This document shows positions 12,468-22,442 of a stretch of DNA of 64,000 nt, piece by piece (positions within the stretch are counted from its first letter, which is position 1; each line of letters starts with the position of its first letter). A program made the translations under genes and the position numbers. A model generated the notes under the pieces. That model made no database searches and was not told the DNA's origin. It saw nothing but the letters and a program-made list of their open reading frames with translations. Origin of the DNA: Anastrepha obliqua (taxonomy: Eukaryota > Arthropoda > Insecta > Diptera > Tephritidae); the NCBI RefSeq assembly GCF_027943255.1, contig NC_072893.1, forward strand, positions 123,255,784 through 123,319,783. The letters are read 5' to 3'.

Positions 12468-13324
12468 GGGTTTTTCAATCGGCGCGGGTCGATTTTGGCG
12501 CCCTGTGGCAGCCATTTTGTTTTGGTGACATCTGTCAAATCTTTTGTTTATTATTCAGTTGTTTATGCCAAATCATCATGGCAAGTTACACGATTGAACA
12601 TCACGTTCAAATGATAAAACTTTATTATCAAAATGAGTGTTCATTAACGCAAACGTTGCGCGCATTGCGCCCATTTTTCGGTAGACGTGGTGGCCCTTCA
12701 AAGTCGACTCTTCAACGTTTGGTGGCCAAATTTGAGACGACCGGGTCAGTAAACAATCAGCCAACACCCGTACGTTCAAGGAACGCAAGATCAGCCGAGA
12801 ACATTGCCGCGGTCCGTGAAAGTGTACAGCAGAACCCGAGGCAGTCTATTCCTCGCCGTGCACAAGAACCTGGCCTTTCGCAGACTTCAACTTAGCGAAT
12901 TTTGCATCGGGACTTGGGCCTACACCCGTACAAAATCCAACTGACCCAGGAGCTCAAAGTTGATGACCATAGACAACGCCGTTTGTTCGCTGACTGGGCT
13001 TCGAATCGTTTGGAAGAGAACCCCAGTTTTGGGCGAAAAATCATCTTTAGTGACGAGGCGCATTTTTGGATGAATGGCTGTGTTAACAAACAAAATTGCC
13101 GTATATGGGACGACACCAATCCACACGAGGTTCACCAGGTGATAATGCATCCTCAAAAAGTTACCGTTTGGTGTGGATTTTGGGCCGGTGGCGTCATTGG
13201 TCCGTACTTTTTTGAACCATATGGACCTAGACGACTTGTGATTCCAGCAGGACGGCGCTACGTGCCACACAGCAAACGCCACGATTGACATTCTGCACAT
13301 CTACCCGCCCTTATTGAAAAACCC
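12468..13324 (+). mobile_element. mariner-like element inserted in the I element's RNase H
   Basis: Terminal inverted repeats AGGGTTTTTCAATCGGCGCGGG at the left and its reversed partner AGGGTTTTTCAATAAGGGCGGG at the right. Removing the element together with one TA rejoins the host frame (...ELKHN|SLSCFQAIKN), so the ends are well defined. It belongs with the elements at 52.2 and 59.4 kb by protein similarity. Confidence 0.85.
12578..13310 (+). pseudogene. mariner-like transposase, internally deleted
   Basis: N-terminal helix-turn-helix (TLRALRPFFGRRGGPSKSTL) and an in-frame stop at 12,893-12,895. The central part carries the first catalytic aspartate in IIFSDEAHFWMNG, then NKQNCRIWDD and HPQKVTVWCGFWAGGVIGPYFF. 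An internal deletion and frameshift follow, after which FQQDGATCHTANATI (second aspartate) is seen near 13,240-13,290. The third acidic residue is lost before the right terminal repeat. Confidence 0.85.
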
Positions 13325-13909
13325 TTTATTATGTTTTAATTCGCTCGCGACTACTCGACATTCAGCGATATAAATCGCATTAGGAGTGATGTTCTTACGT
13401 AGGCGGACTAGATTGTCTATAAAACATTCTTTTGGAATCAACCATGGTGGATGACAAAGTTTACGTAATTTAGGTAGTTTTAATGACAAGTTATTTGTTT
13501 TAGCGAAAATCGCGCAAATGTATATAGCTGATTCAATTTTTGGCAATCGGATCCGTGGTGATGATGAAAACAAAACTTTTCGTAGCATGTTGTTGGAACC
13601 AAGAATAATTCTAGGGTAGAGTTTCATAGTACTGCCTTCCATGTTATCCCTTAGTGAGGGAAGACCAGATTCAGCTAATAAATTTTGTATAGGCGATGTT
13701 GGAAATGCACGAAGCGATCTTCTTATAGCTGAATGATATGGGGCAGCAAGCATTTTGAGATGGTTATTTGAGTGATGTTCATAAATTTCAATAGCGTAGT
13801 TTATTACGGAAAGTATTAAAGCGTTGACGACATGAATTAATAGAGCTGGGCCAATGAGCGAGCGCTTACATGATAGGTACTTAACAATTTTGGGTTTTTA
13901 ATAATTCTA
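13325..13909 (-). pseudogene. I-clade ORF2, post-RT region
   Basis: Minus strand reads KYLSCKRSLIGPALLIHVV, then NALILSVINYAIEIYEHHSN, then APYHSAIRRSLRAFPTSPI, which is the conserved region following the RT of I-type elements. It is joined to the RT piece at 15,236 once the Helitron is removed (YIRN|RIIKNPK), with a one-base shift in an A run. It is cut at 13,324 by the mariner-like element. Confidence 0.8.
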
Positions 13910-15235
13910 TCTATACTAATATTATAAAGAGGAAAACTTTGTTTGTAATGAATAGGCTCAAAAACTACTGGACCGATTTTAAAAATTCTTTCACCATTCG
14001 AAAGCTACATCATCCACGAGTAACATGGATTACATTTTATTTTGGAAATAGGGCTCGAGATATAGGTCAAAACGTGGACCCGGGTAACCTTCGGATGTGT
14101 ATGTGCAATATGGGTATCAAATGGAAGCTGTTGGTGAATGCTTTAGTCCAGAGTATTTTTCATGTCGCTCCGTGACTAGGGTCTCGAGATAGAGACCAAA
14201 ACGTGGACCCTAGAATGTGTTTGTACAATATGGGTATCAAATGGAAGCTGTTGGTGAATGCTTTAGTTCAGAGTATTTCCATCCGCTCCGTGACTAGGGT
14301 CTCGAGATAGAGACCAAAACGTGGACCCTAGAATGTGTTTGCACAATATGGATATCAAATTGAAGCTGTTAGTGAATGCTTTAGTACAGAGTATTTTTCA
14401 TGCCGCTCCGTGACTAGGGTCTTGAGATATAGGTCAAAACGTGGACCAGGGTAACCTTTGGTTGTGTATGTACAATATGGGTATCAAATGAAAGTGCTTT
14501 AATACGAGGTAATTTTCATACCTATTGATGACTAGGGTCTCGAAATATATGCCAAAACGTGGACCCGCCGTGTCTTTGAACCGAATTAAACCAAACTTAC
14601 ACACATTGTTAAGTAAGTATTGAAAATGGAATTCGTAAGGTTTGGTTGAAATTCGGAGCACTGGCAACGGGTACAGCGTTCTTTTGAACCAGCCATAATG
14701 TCGCTTACTTTTTTAACGCTTGGGGCGGAACTGAACTGTCAAATTGACAGTGTGAGTTACAATGTACAATGTGTGTCTTTCTGATTTGGATGCCATAAGG
14801 AAAAAACGTAGGTGCAACATGTAAAAATTGTTGTTGTGCATTTTTTTCGAGTGGATTTTGGAACAGTGAATAATTTCTTACGAAATTTGAGAATTTAATG
14901 TGAAATCCGAATGAAATTATGTGTTCGTGCTCCAATGCTTAATAAAACATATAAATTGAAACGAAAAATTCATGGATGATCAGGAAAAATGACGATTGTT
15001 TCTTAGTTATTCATATGCGTTGATTTGAAATTTAAAAACAATCTTCTTTTTTCCTGATTTTCAATTTATATTTTATATTTACTCAAAAACAAATAGAAAA
15101 ACAAAAAATATTGTTTATGCCAAAGCGCTTGAATAAAGAATAAAGAAATAAATAATATGAAAACCATATCTTTTCTGTTCTAAACCATATCTATTCTATT
15201 TTAGTATGCCCAGCGAAGGGGGCCAGGTTTGCTAG
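13910..15235 (+). mobile_element. non-autonomous Helitron
   Basis: Begins with TC (13,910-13,911) in TCTATACTAATATTATAAAG, a start typical of insect Helitrons, and ends in CTAG (15,232-15,235). A short GCCC...GGGC hairpin lies about 10 bases inside the 3' end. It sits between host A and T without target duplication. Removing it restores the reading frame of the I-element ORF2. No Rep/helicase coding. Confidence 0.9.
14045..14640 (+). repeat. five tandem ~118-bp units inside the Helitron
   Basis: The motif GTCTCGAGATAGAGACC followed by AAAACGTGGACCC recurs, with variations, with AAAACGTGG at 14,069, 14,198, 14,316, 14,436 and 14,554. Spacings are 118-129 bp; the last unit is partial and the first most diverged. 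Confidence 0.85.
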
Positions 15236-16500
15236 TTTCTTATATACTGACAGTGATCTTTAAATACATACTTACTATCTACAACTAATCCAAGAAACTT
15301 AAGTGTAGGAGAACATGTAATATTGACATTATTAAATGAAATGGTTGGAAAATTACAATTTTGTTTTCTACAAATGTGGAATGATTTAGATTTAGAGTAC
15401 GATATTGAAGCGCCTGACGAGAGGGACCAATATGATAGTTGGGAAAGGGAGTCTACAAAGGAAGATGATATGGAATTCAGGCCGGAAGATTTGAAAAGCT
15501 GGTGACATATATTAGGAAAATTTGATAGAATAGAACTAATTTCGTCGAATGCTATGGTGAACAAAATAACTGATAACAGAGATCCCTGAGGAGTTCCGTT
15601 ATCTAAAGGAAGTGTGGAAGAAGATGTACCAGAAACAAGAACTTTGATTTTACGTTTATAAAGGAAAGATTTTACGAAAATAAAAATATGGGGTCCTACC
15701 TTCCATTAAATTAGTTGTCTTAGAACTATTGTACGTTTATGCCAACACGATCAAAAGCCTTTTCAAAATCAAGCGAGAGAAGGGAAACGTGGTTTTTGTT
15801 AGATAGAGCATCACAAATGAAGTGGTCAAGGTACAAAAGAGCATCAATTGTGCTTTGGCCTTTTTTAAAAGTAACCTGATTAGAGTGAATAAGCTTATTA
15901 AATTGGAGGAACCAGGAAAGCCTTGTAGCAACAATTTTTTCTAAGAGTTTACCTAGGCAAGGAAGAAGAGAAATAGGACCATAGCTGGTAACTTCGCAGG
16001 GAGATTTGCCCGGTTTTAAAATTGGAATGATGGCGCTGGTTTTCCAGACTTGAGGGATGATGGAGGTTTGAAAAATATTGTTGTAATGTTTAAGGAGTCT
16101 ATTGATGATGGGATACGAAATTTTATCTAAACCAGGAGTTTTACCTTTCACAGAAGACAGGGCAAGATGGAGTTCAATTGAAGACAAATCAGAGTCGGCT
16201 GAATGGGATAAGGGAGGGGGTAAGTAACTATGGGAGAGAATAGATTTCTTGTTAGAAGAGTATACAGGTGAGAAATTAGAGTCAGAGGAGATGTTAAAAA
16301 AATAAGTGGCGAACTCTAAGGCTATATCCTGAGGATATAGTAGAGTGCCTTGAGAGGAGTTGAGGGAGGAGATAGGAGAGGAAGTCAGGTTACCAGATAG
16401 TCTTTTTATGTTTCTCCAAATCATTTTGGGATCAGAAGAGGAATTTATGCTGGAGGTGAGAGTCTGAAAAGATTTAATTTTTGCCAACTTAGCTTTTCTT
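15236..16500 (-). pseudogene. I-clade ORF2, reverse transcriptase domain
   Basis: Contains the finger/palm signatures IIPILKPGKSP, SYGPISLLPCLGKLLEKI, VTFKKGQSTIDALLYLDHF and LDFEKAFDRVG. After a frameshift comes NGTPQGSLLSVILF (about 15,570-15,600), then the region around LKFLGLVVDSKYVFKDH (15,240-15,330). The YxDD-containing portion is out of frame. Several frameshifts; inactive. Its 3' side at 15,236 is the Helitron insertion point. Confidence 0.8.
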
Positions 16501-17142
16501 CTAAAAATTGCATTCTTCAAACTTAGGCGAGTCAGCTGAAGAGGTTTTGAAGAATATTCTAGGTTTAGTAAAAGTTGAATTATGGTGGGAAATGTTAGCT
16601 TTGAGAGGAAAATGATCGCTTCCATGAAGATCATCAATACGATGCCAATCAACTTTGGAGGAGAGTGAAGTAGAACAGAATGTAAGGTCAATATGAGTAA
16701 AAGTGGAATGAGTGGAAAAATGGGTAGGGGAACCATCGTTAAGTACAAAACAGTCGGAGCTAAGTAGAGCGTCTTCAATTGCGCGGCCTTTGGTATTAAT
16801 TGAGGGAGAACCCCAAAGAGGACACCAGGCATTGAAATCACCAGCAAGTAAGAAAGGAGAAGAGGAAGGGGGGAGAAGGTTCAGGAAATCGGCTGAAGTA
16901 AATGTTTGCTGAGGCGGGGAATATGCACAAATTAGAATCATTTTAAAGGGGGAGGAAATTTCAAGAGAAATGGACGAGATGTTAGAATGAGGTGTAGGGA
17001 GAATGTTATGAGAGATGTTTCTTCCAATCAGGATTGCGATACCTTGCTTGCTTGATGTGTTAGACGGAAGGTTATAGAAGTGACCAATGTAGGGTTTTGG
17101 AGTATAAGCTATTAAATTGTTTGCTATACCTATGTGTTTCAT
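16501..17142 (-). pseudogene. I-clade ORF2, endonuclease domain
   Basis: APE-type endonuclease/exonuclease/phosphatase domain that nicks target DNA for reverse transcription. Visible motifs are KQGIAILIGRNI, LLAGDFNAWCPLWG (catalytic D/N), THIDLTF and the terminal GSDHFPL histidine motif. The frame shifts near 16,530 before the reverse transcriptase, so ORF2 is broken. Confidence 0.85.
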
Positions 17143-17526
17143 TTAATAATATAACAGAGGGGTTGTATTCTTTAATTAATATTTCTAGTTCAAAGTAGTT
17201 ATTTATGTAACCGTTAATGTTCCATTGAAGGACAGTTAACATCATGAAGAGAAAAGGAAAAGAAAAATAGTGTAAGGATTTATGTTTCCATGAGCGAGGG
17301 GATGTGTGAGGAGGGAACGGTAGATGGAGAAGGCGCAGAGGCGGGAGGCAAATTAATGGCAGGAGATGAAGATAGGGAGAGAGGAGAGAAGAGAGGGGAA
17401 GGAGAGTTATTTAAGGAAGATACTGAGGAAGATGGAATATTATAGCAGTCTGTAGAGATTGTATGGATGTTGGTATTAGATAAGGTGTTATGGCTTGAAG
17501 TTTTAACTATAATTTTGAGGTTGGAG

Positions 17527-17927
17527 TCATTTGAGGTTAGCTTGTTTAGGGTTTTTGGTGAAATTTGTATTTAAAGAATCGATGTTGCTGGTAGCAGTTA
17601 CATTGGCGTAAGAAAATGGTGAAGGAGTAGTTGGAGTTTGAGACTTATATAGACTGATGGCTTCCCTCATGGAGCATTTATGAATAGTTTTAATTTTGAG
17701 TAATTCTTTAGATTGGACAAATTTTGGACAGTCATTAGAAGAAGAAGGATGTTCACCACCGCAATTAGCACATTTCACTCTAGTACAATCAGAGGGGGAG
17801 GAATGGTTAGAGGGAAGATTGCAGATCACGCAAGATGGGTTGTTGTTGCAGAGCTTGGTCGTGTGACCTAACAACTGGCAATTTCTGCAGCGCATGGGAT
17901 TAGGATAATAAGGACGGATATCTAGTG
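17527..17927 (-). pseudogene. I-clade ORF1 (gag) C-terminal part with CCHC knuckles
   Basis: After RTLDIRPYYPNPMRCRNC come zinc-knuckle type cysteine/histidine groups (CRNCQLLGHTTKLC, CVICNLPSNHSSPSDC, CANCGGEHPSSSNDC), the RNA-binding part of I-element gag proteins. The upstream gag half is not here: the frame is cut at the 8-bp sequence 17,928-17,935 where the hAT end begins. It continues exactly in frame with the gag piece that ends at 28,173. Confidence 0.85.
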
Positions 17928-17935
17928 TTCGCCAG
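17928..17935 (+). repeat. 8-bp target-site duplication of the hAT, copy 1
   Basis: TTCGCCAG; its reverse complement CTGGCGAA flanks the other hAT end at 28,166-28,173. Eight bases is the hAT target size. The two copies are in inverted rather than direct orientation because the intervening DNA has been inverted. Confidence 0.85.
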
Positions 17936-18704
17936 CAGTGGCGGCGACGTCGGCCACCGCCGACGGTCTCACACCTGAGGGTGCCTCGCAGAAAAACGAG
18001 TTACCTATTTATTTTCGTTTCGCCAATCATCCTGGCTTCGCCCTAATGAGCATTCTCACACACACTGCCCGACGCGATATCTGCATTGGGTGAAAATGTT
18101 TGTAAGTAATACACACACATTACAATATGATTTATCATTTATTTATTTATTGAATTCATGGGTGTAGGTAAACCTATGAATGCAATAAATAAATCAGTTA
18201 TACGTGCAAAAGATCCTAATTTAGCATATATACGAACATAACGTGTGTGTGTGCTTTTCATTATGAGCGTCCGATACCAATATCGTATTATCGGGTAGTG
18301 TGAAAACGCTCGATTTCGCGACCGGCGCACGAGACTCTGGACGGGGAGTCCCCGTGTTGTTTAGTTTATTTATCTATATTTCATTTGTCTGTGAGAGTAA
18401 TCTTCTTCATACGGCAACTTGCAGACTCGCAAGCGCAAAGTTTCTTTTTATTGTATTGTAAAGTCATCACACCGACGTTCTAGTGCACAGTTCTATGGGA
18501 TAAAAGTTTAACGTTATTTGTTATTAATTTCATACCTAATGTTAAGGTAAGTCAACATCAACTTTTTAACGACTTTAACGATAGTATATTACAACCCAAG
18601 GCCAGAAAGTTGGATTTCCTGGCAGGTGTGAGATGATGGCCGAGACGAAGCCGAGATTGAGAATAATATTTAACCCAATTGATTCTGTTTTCGTCAAATA
18701 AAAA
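17936..18704 (+). mobile_element. hAT transposon, 5' terminal portion
   Basis: Starts CAGTGGCGGCGACGTCGG, matching the other end (CATTGGCGGCG at 28,174). It is non-coding, presumably promoter and 5' leader, and is interrupted at 18,705 by a Helentron-like unit. The rest of the element is at 28,174-30,953 on the opposite strand. Confidence 0.7.
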
Positions 18705-18741
18705 AGAGGTTGTCTGTAAAGTGGGTTTACTGACGATAGTT

Positions 18742-18751
18742 TAACGTGATA
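18742..18751 (+). repeat. LOA target-site duplication, left copy
   Basis: TAACGTGATA, repeated exactly at 24,243-24,252. The sequence straddling both copies, minus the element, matches the uninterrupted right arm at 32,365-32,380 (reversed). Confidence 0.9.
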
Positions 18752-18833
18752 GGTAGGTAGGTAGGTAGGGTGGTTGTCGCAAGACACACTTAGACCTTCA
18801 GCAGGTCCATTGTGATACCACTGGAGCTTATCC

Positions 18834-21800
18834 TTACTCTACGTGTTCCTTTTCAAACCATTCGGTTGCTTTAATAAACGAGCAGAGCTTCGTTAGTTTT
18901 AGATGGGCTATGTCCGCTACATCGGTTAGAAATGCTGTATCGAGAGTGCGCAGCCTTCTCATAGCTAGGCTTTCACACTCACATAAAAGGTGTCTGACTG
19001 TTTCCTCTTCTTCTGTATTAAGACAGCTTCTACAGAAATCGAAGTAAGGGAGTCCTAACCTTCTAGCGTGGCTGCCTATTAAGCAATGACCAGTTAAAAC
19101 ACCTATCATTTTTCTTATAGATTCTCTGTTGAATCGTAGCAAGATCTTCGATCGACCGCTGTTCCAGTTCGGCCATGTCTGTCTGCTTAGTTCGCATGTT
19201 GTGAGGTTTTGCCAGATTGTATTTACCTTTTTGATGGTTTCCCTGTCTATAAGTAATTTACAAGTGGCTATAGGCATGGGTGTCAGCGCCTTATCCGGTT
19301 CGAGACCGAGCGTTGTACCGATTCTTGCGAGTTCATCCGCCTTACAATTTCCTGCAATGTTTCTGTGGCCTGGTACCCAGATAAGGTGCACCTTGTAGCA
19401 CTTAGATACGTCATCTAGTAGTTTAAAACATTCTAGAACTGTTTTTGACGAGTGTGTTTTTGATTCCAGCGCATTTATTGCTGCTTGACTGTCCGAGTAA
19501 ATGAAGACTTCATTTGCGGATAATACTCTCGTTTTTATCTCTTTAAGTCCCTCTTTTATGGCAGTGACTTCCGCCTGAAATACACTGCAATGATCAGGCA
19601 AGCGAAATGATTGGCATACTCCGAGTTTGTCGGAGTAGACCCCTCCGCCTACTTGGTTGTCTAGTTTTGAGCCATCTGTGTAGATGTTTAAGTCATTTAT
19701 CTTGACAATGAGCCCGTTATCCCATTCCTCTTTGGAAGGAAATACTGTGACAAAGGATTTATCGAAATTGATGTCCTTGGTCTTACAGAAATCCGTTGTG
19801 CTGGGAATGCAGGGGAATTGTTCTAAAATTGAGGAGTGCCCTCTTTGGTACGTTCTGAGTAGGCCGATTTCTCTTAGTCTGAGAGTTGCTTTGGCAGCTG
19901 TTTGCTTACCGTACTGCTCTATTGGTAGAATGTTAAGAATAATATTTAGTGCATCTGTGGGTGTGGTTCTGAGGGCCCCGCAGATGCAAAGACTGGCCAT
20001 TCTTTGTACGTGTGCCATAGTTCTTTTGACGTACAATTTATCTAAAGCTGGCCACCATACTAATATGCCGTATGTTAGGATTGGTCTGACAATTGCCGTG
20101 TAAAGCCAGTATACGATAGATGGGGAGAGACCCCAACTTAGTCCTATTAGCTGTTTACAAGAGTATAGTGCTATTGTCGCCCTTTTTACTCTATCTTCGA
20201 CATTTGCCTTCCATGTTAGCTTTCGGTCTAGTATTAGACCTAGGTAGCGGGCCTCATCACTGAATGACAGTGCCGTTCCACCTAGAGTCGGAGGAATTAT
20301 ATTTGGAATTTTGTGTTTCCTGGTAAATAGGATGAGTTCAGTTTTATTGGGGTTGACGCTTAGCCCGTTTGCTTTTGACCAGTTTTCAACCATGTTTAGT
20401 AAATCCTGCATGACTTCTATGAGTGTATTGGGGAATTTCCCCCTTACTACCAATGCAACATCGTCCGCATAGGCTACAACGTGTTGTCCTCTCTCCTCTA
20501 GGCTCTTTAGCAATGAGTTTAGTGCCAGCACCCATAGGAGAGGGGACAGCACACCGCCTTGAGGTGTTCCTCTGCTAACTTTTTTCTTGATCTCTGAGTC
20601 CCCTAGGGTTGCGATCACCAATCTGCTCAAGAGCATGTTTTTGATGAACTCAACCAGAGCGCCAGAGATCCCGAAGTCCGTCAGTGCCTTTATTATGGTA
20701 TCCGGTAGGATGTTGTTAAATGCGCCCTCGATATCTAGAAAAGCTACCAGTGTGAATTCTTTATTATACATTGACTTCTCGATTTCTGTAACAAGTGAGT
20801 TAAGTGCTGTTTCGGTTGATTTCCCTTTACAGTACGCATGTTGTGAGATGCTGAGCTTATAAGGGCTGATGTTAGCCCTAATATGCTCTTCTAAAATTCT
20901 TTCTAATGTTTTTAGCAGAAAGGAGGATAGGCTTATTGGCCTGAAATCCTTAGGTGTCGTGTGTGAACTTTTTCCCGCTTTAGGGATAAAGACCACTTTT
21001 ACCTCTTTCCATGTTGATGGGACACTTTTCAGTTTCAGAGCGGCCTTAAATATGGCCGTCAACCACTCCATGATGTAGTTTAGTGAATGTTGTATTTGGG
21101 CCGGGAATAATCCATCTGGGCCCGGTGATTTAAATGGTTTGAACGTGTTCACTGCCCAGGTTATCCTAGTTTCAGTGATTATTTCTTCAATGTCAGAGTT
21201 TGGTCTTTCTGTACCATTGTTGATTAACACGTTAGGTGATTCGTTGCTGGGAAAGTGTGTGTCCACTAGCAACTTCAGAGTTTCGTCACTCGAAGTAGTC
21301 CAACTCCGGTCCGGTTTTTGGAGGTATCCGGTGGTATAGTGTTTTTTTGAAAGGATTTTACGCAGTCTGGAGGCCTCTGTGGTTCCTTCAATTTCTCCAC
21401 GGAACGTTCTCCAACCAGACCTTTTCGCTTTCCTAACTTCTTTTTTGTAAATTTTTAGCTTAGTGTAGTAGCAGTCCCAGTCTTTACTCTCTCGTGTCGC
21501 TTTCGCTCTATTAAACTGTCTTCTGCTGTCGTTTCTTAGTGTAGACAGGTCTTCTGACCACCAGGGCGGCTTTTTCTTCCCCTTATACTTAATTAAGGGG
21601 CAAGCCTTGTTTAGCGCAGTTCTACAGACCTCCGTAAGGATTTGTACGTGTTCGTTCAATGATTCTCTGTCTTCAATATTAATATTTTGGGAGTTTGGAA
21701 GTCTTTCCTTAAGTTCCCGTTTATATATATGCCAGTTGGTCTTTTTCAAGTTCCTGCTGGCGGGCGGGGCCCGTGAGTTTTTTCCCCCAAATTTTATTTC

Positions 21801-22442
21801 TATGTAACGATGATCGGAGTAAGAGTGTTCATTCAGAACCCTCCACTGCGTCATCTTTTCGTAGAGGGTTTGACAAACTAGCGTAATATCAAGAACTTCT
21901 TGTCTATTGCGCGTAATAAATGTAGGTTCGTTGCCTTTGTTACACACTAAAAGCTTACTACATATAATATAATTAAAGAGAGACTCACCTCGTTCGTTTG
22001 TATCCGAGCTCCCCCATACGGTATGGTGGGCATTGGCATCACCTCCTAGGGCTAGTTTGCGGTTGTGTGCTTTGCAGTCTTCCACAAGGCTTCTTATTAG
22101 CGGCGACGGCAGTGGACCTGTGTCGTCTCCGGCAAAGTAGAACGAGGTTAGCCAGATGTTGCTTCCGCTCACTTCCCAGCTAACCGTCGTAGTATCTGCG
22201 TTACTGAAATTTTGAATCATAAATATATTAAGATGTGCTTTTGCCATTATGCATGCTCTTTTAGTACCTTCACCATTGGTCTTGTATACTTTATACCCTG
22301 ATGTCCTCAGACCGCAGATTTCGCCATTCCGTACCCAGGGTTCCTGGATGAGGACTACGTCCGGCTGATCTTCTGCCAGACGCTCCAGGAGGGCAAGGCA
22401 GGCTTCTTTACAGTGATGAAGGTTTATCTGTAGAAGATGCAT
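18834..22442 (-). CDS. LOA-type ORF2: endonuclease-RT-RNase H polyprotein
   Basis: Intact 1,202 residues. Residues 1-220 are an APE-like endonuclease (LQINLHHCKEA, IQEPWV, LALGGDANAHHTVWGS, and SYSDHRYIEI with the catalytic D-H). About 430-720 is the reverse transcriptase (KVVFIPKAGK, FRPISLSSFLLKTLERIL, AFLDIEGAFNN, RGTPQGGVLSPLLW, catalytic VAYADDVALV). About 930-1,060 is RNase H (DLNIYTDGSKLDNQVGGGVY, VFIYSDSQAAINAL, WVPGHRNIAGNCKADELA, all catalytic acids visible). A C-terminal CRSCLNTEEEETVRHLLCEC zinc motif follows. The enzyme nicks chromosomal DNA and copies element RNA in place. With ORF1 intact and a perfect target duplication, this copy is potentially mobile. Confidence 0.95.
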   Translation of the reverse strand: MHLLQINLHHCKEACLALLERLAEDQPDVVLIQEPWVRNGEICGLRTSGYKVYKTNGEGTKRACIMAKAHLNIFMIQNFSNADTTTVSWEVSGSNIWLTSFYFAGDDTGPLPSPLIRSLVEDCKAHNRKLALGGDANAHHTVWGSSDTNERGESLFNYIICSKLLVCNKGNEPTFITRNRQEVLDITLVCQTLYEKMTQWRVLNEHSYSDHRYIEIKFGGKNSRAPPASRNLKKTNWHIYKRELKERLPNSQNINIEDRESLNEHVQILTEVCRTALNKACPLIKYKGKKKPPWWSEDLSTLRNDSRRQFNRAKATRESKDWDCYYTKLKIYKKEVRKAKRSGWRTFRGEIEGTTEASRLRKILSKKHYTTGYLQKPDRSWTTSSDETLKLLVDTHFPSNESPNVLINNGTERPNSDIEEIITETRITWAVNTFKPFKSPGPDGLFPAQIQHSLNYIMEWLTAIFKAALKLKSVPSTWKEVKVVFIPKAGKSSHTTPKDFRPISLSSFLLKTLERILEEHIRANISPYKLSISQHAYCKGKSTETALNSLVTEIEKSMYNKEFTLVAFLDIEGAFNNILPDTIIKALTDFGISGALVEFIKNMLLSRLVIATLGDSEIKKKVSRGTPQGGVLSPLLWVLALNSLLKSLEERGQHVVAYADDVALVVRGKFPNTLIEVMQDLLNMVENWSKANGLSVNPNKTELILFTRKHKIPNIIPPTLGGTALSFSDEARYLGLILDRKLTWKANVEDRVKRATIALYSCKQLIGLSWGLSPSIVYWLYTAIVRPILTYGILVWWPALDKLYVKRTMAHVQRMASLCICGALRTTPTDALNIILNILPIEQYGKQTAAKATLRLREIGLLRTYQRGHSSILEQFPCIPSTTDFCKTKDINFDKSFVTVFPSKEEWDNGLIVKINDLNIYTDGSKLDNQVGGGVYSDKLGVCQSFRLPDHCSVFQAEVTAIKEGLKEIKTRVLSANEVFIYSDSQAAINALESKTHSSKTVLECFKLLDDVSKCYKVHLIWVPGHRNIAGNCKADELARIGTTLGLEPDKALTPMPIATCKLLIDRETIKKVNTIWQNLTTCELSRQTWPNWNSGRSKILLRFNRESIRKMIGVLTGHCLIGSHARRLGLPYFDFCRSCLNTEEEETVRHLLCECESLAMRRLRTLDTAFLTDVADIAHLKLTKLCSFIKATEWFEKEHVE

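Larger units (their letters stand above)
11790..17935 (-). mobile_element. I-clade non-LTR retrotransposon, 3' portion
   Basis: Minus-strand order: gag zinc knuckles (17.9-17.5 kb), endonuclease (17.1-16.5), reverse transcriptase (16.5-15.2), post-RT region (13.9-13.3), RNase H (12.5-12.2) and a C-terminal CCHC motif (12.1-11.9). This is the domain order of I-clade elements. Frameshifts and stops make it inactive. It is interrupted by a Helitron (13,910-15,235) and a mariner-like element (12,468-13,324). Its gag is cut at 17,928-17,935 by the hAT insertion. The missing 5' part lies at 27.4-28.2 kb in opposite orientation. The exact 3' end was not found; about 11,790 is estimated from the end of ORF2. 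Confidence 0.85.
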
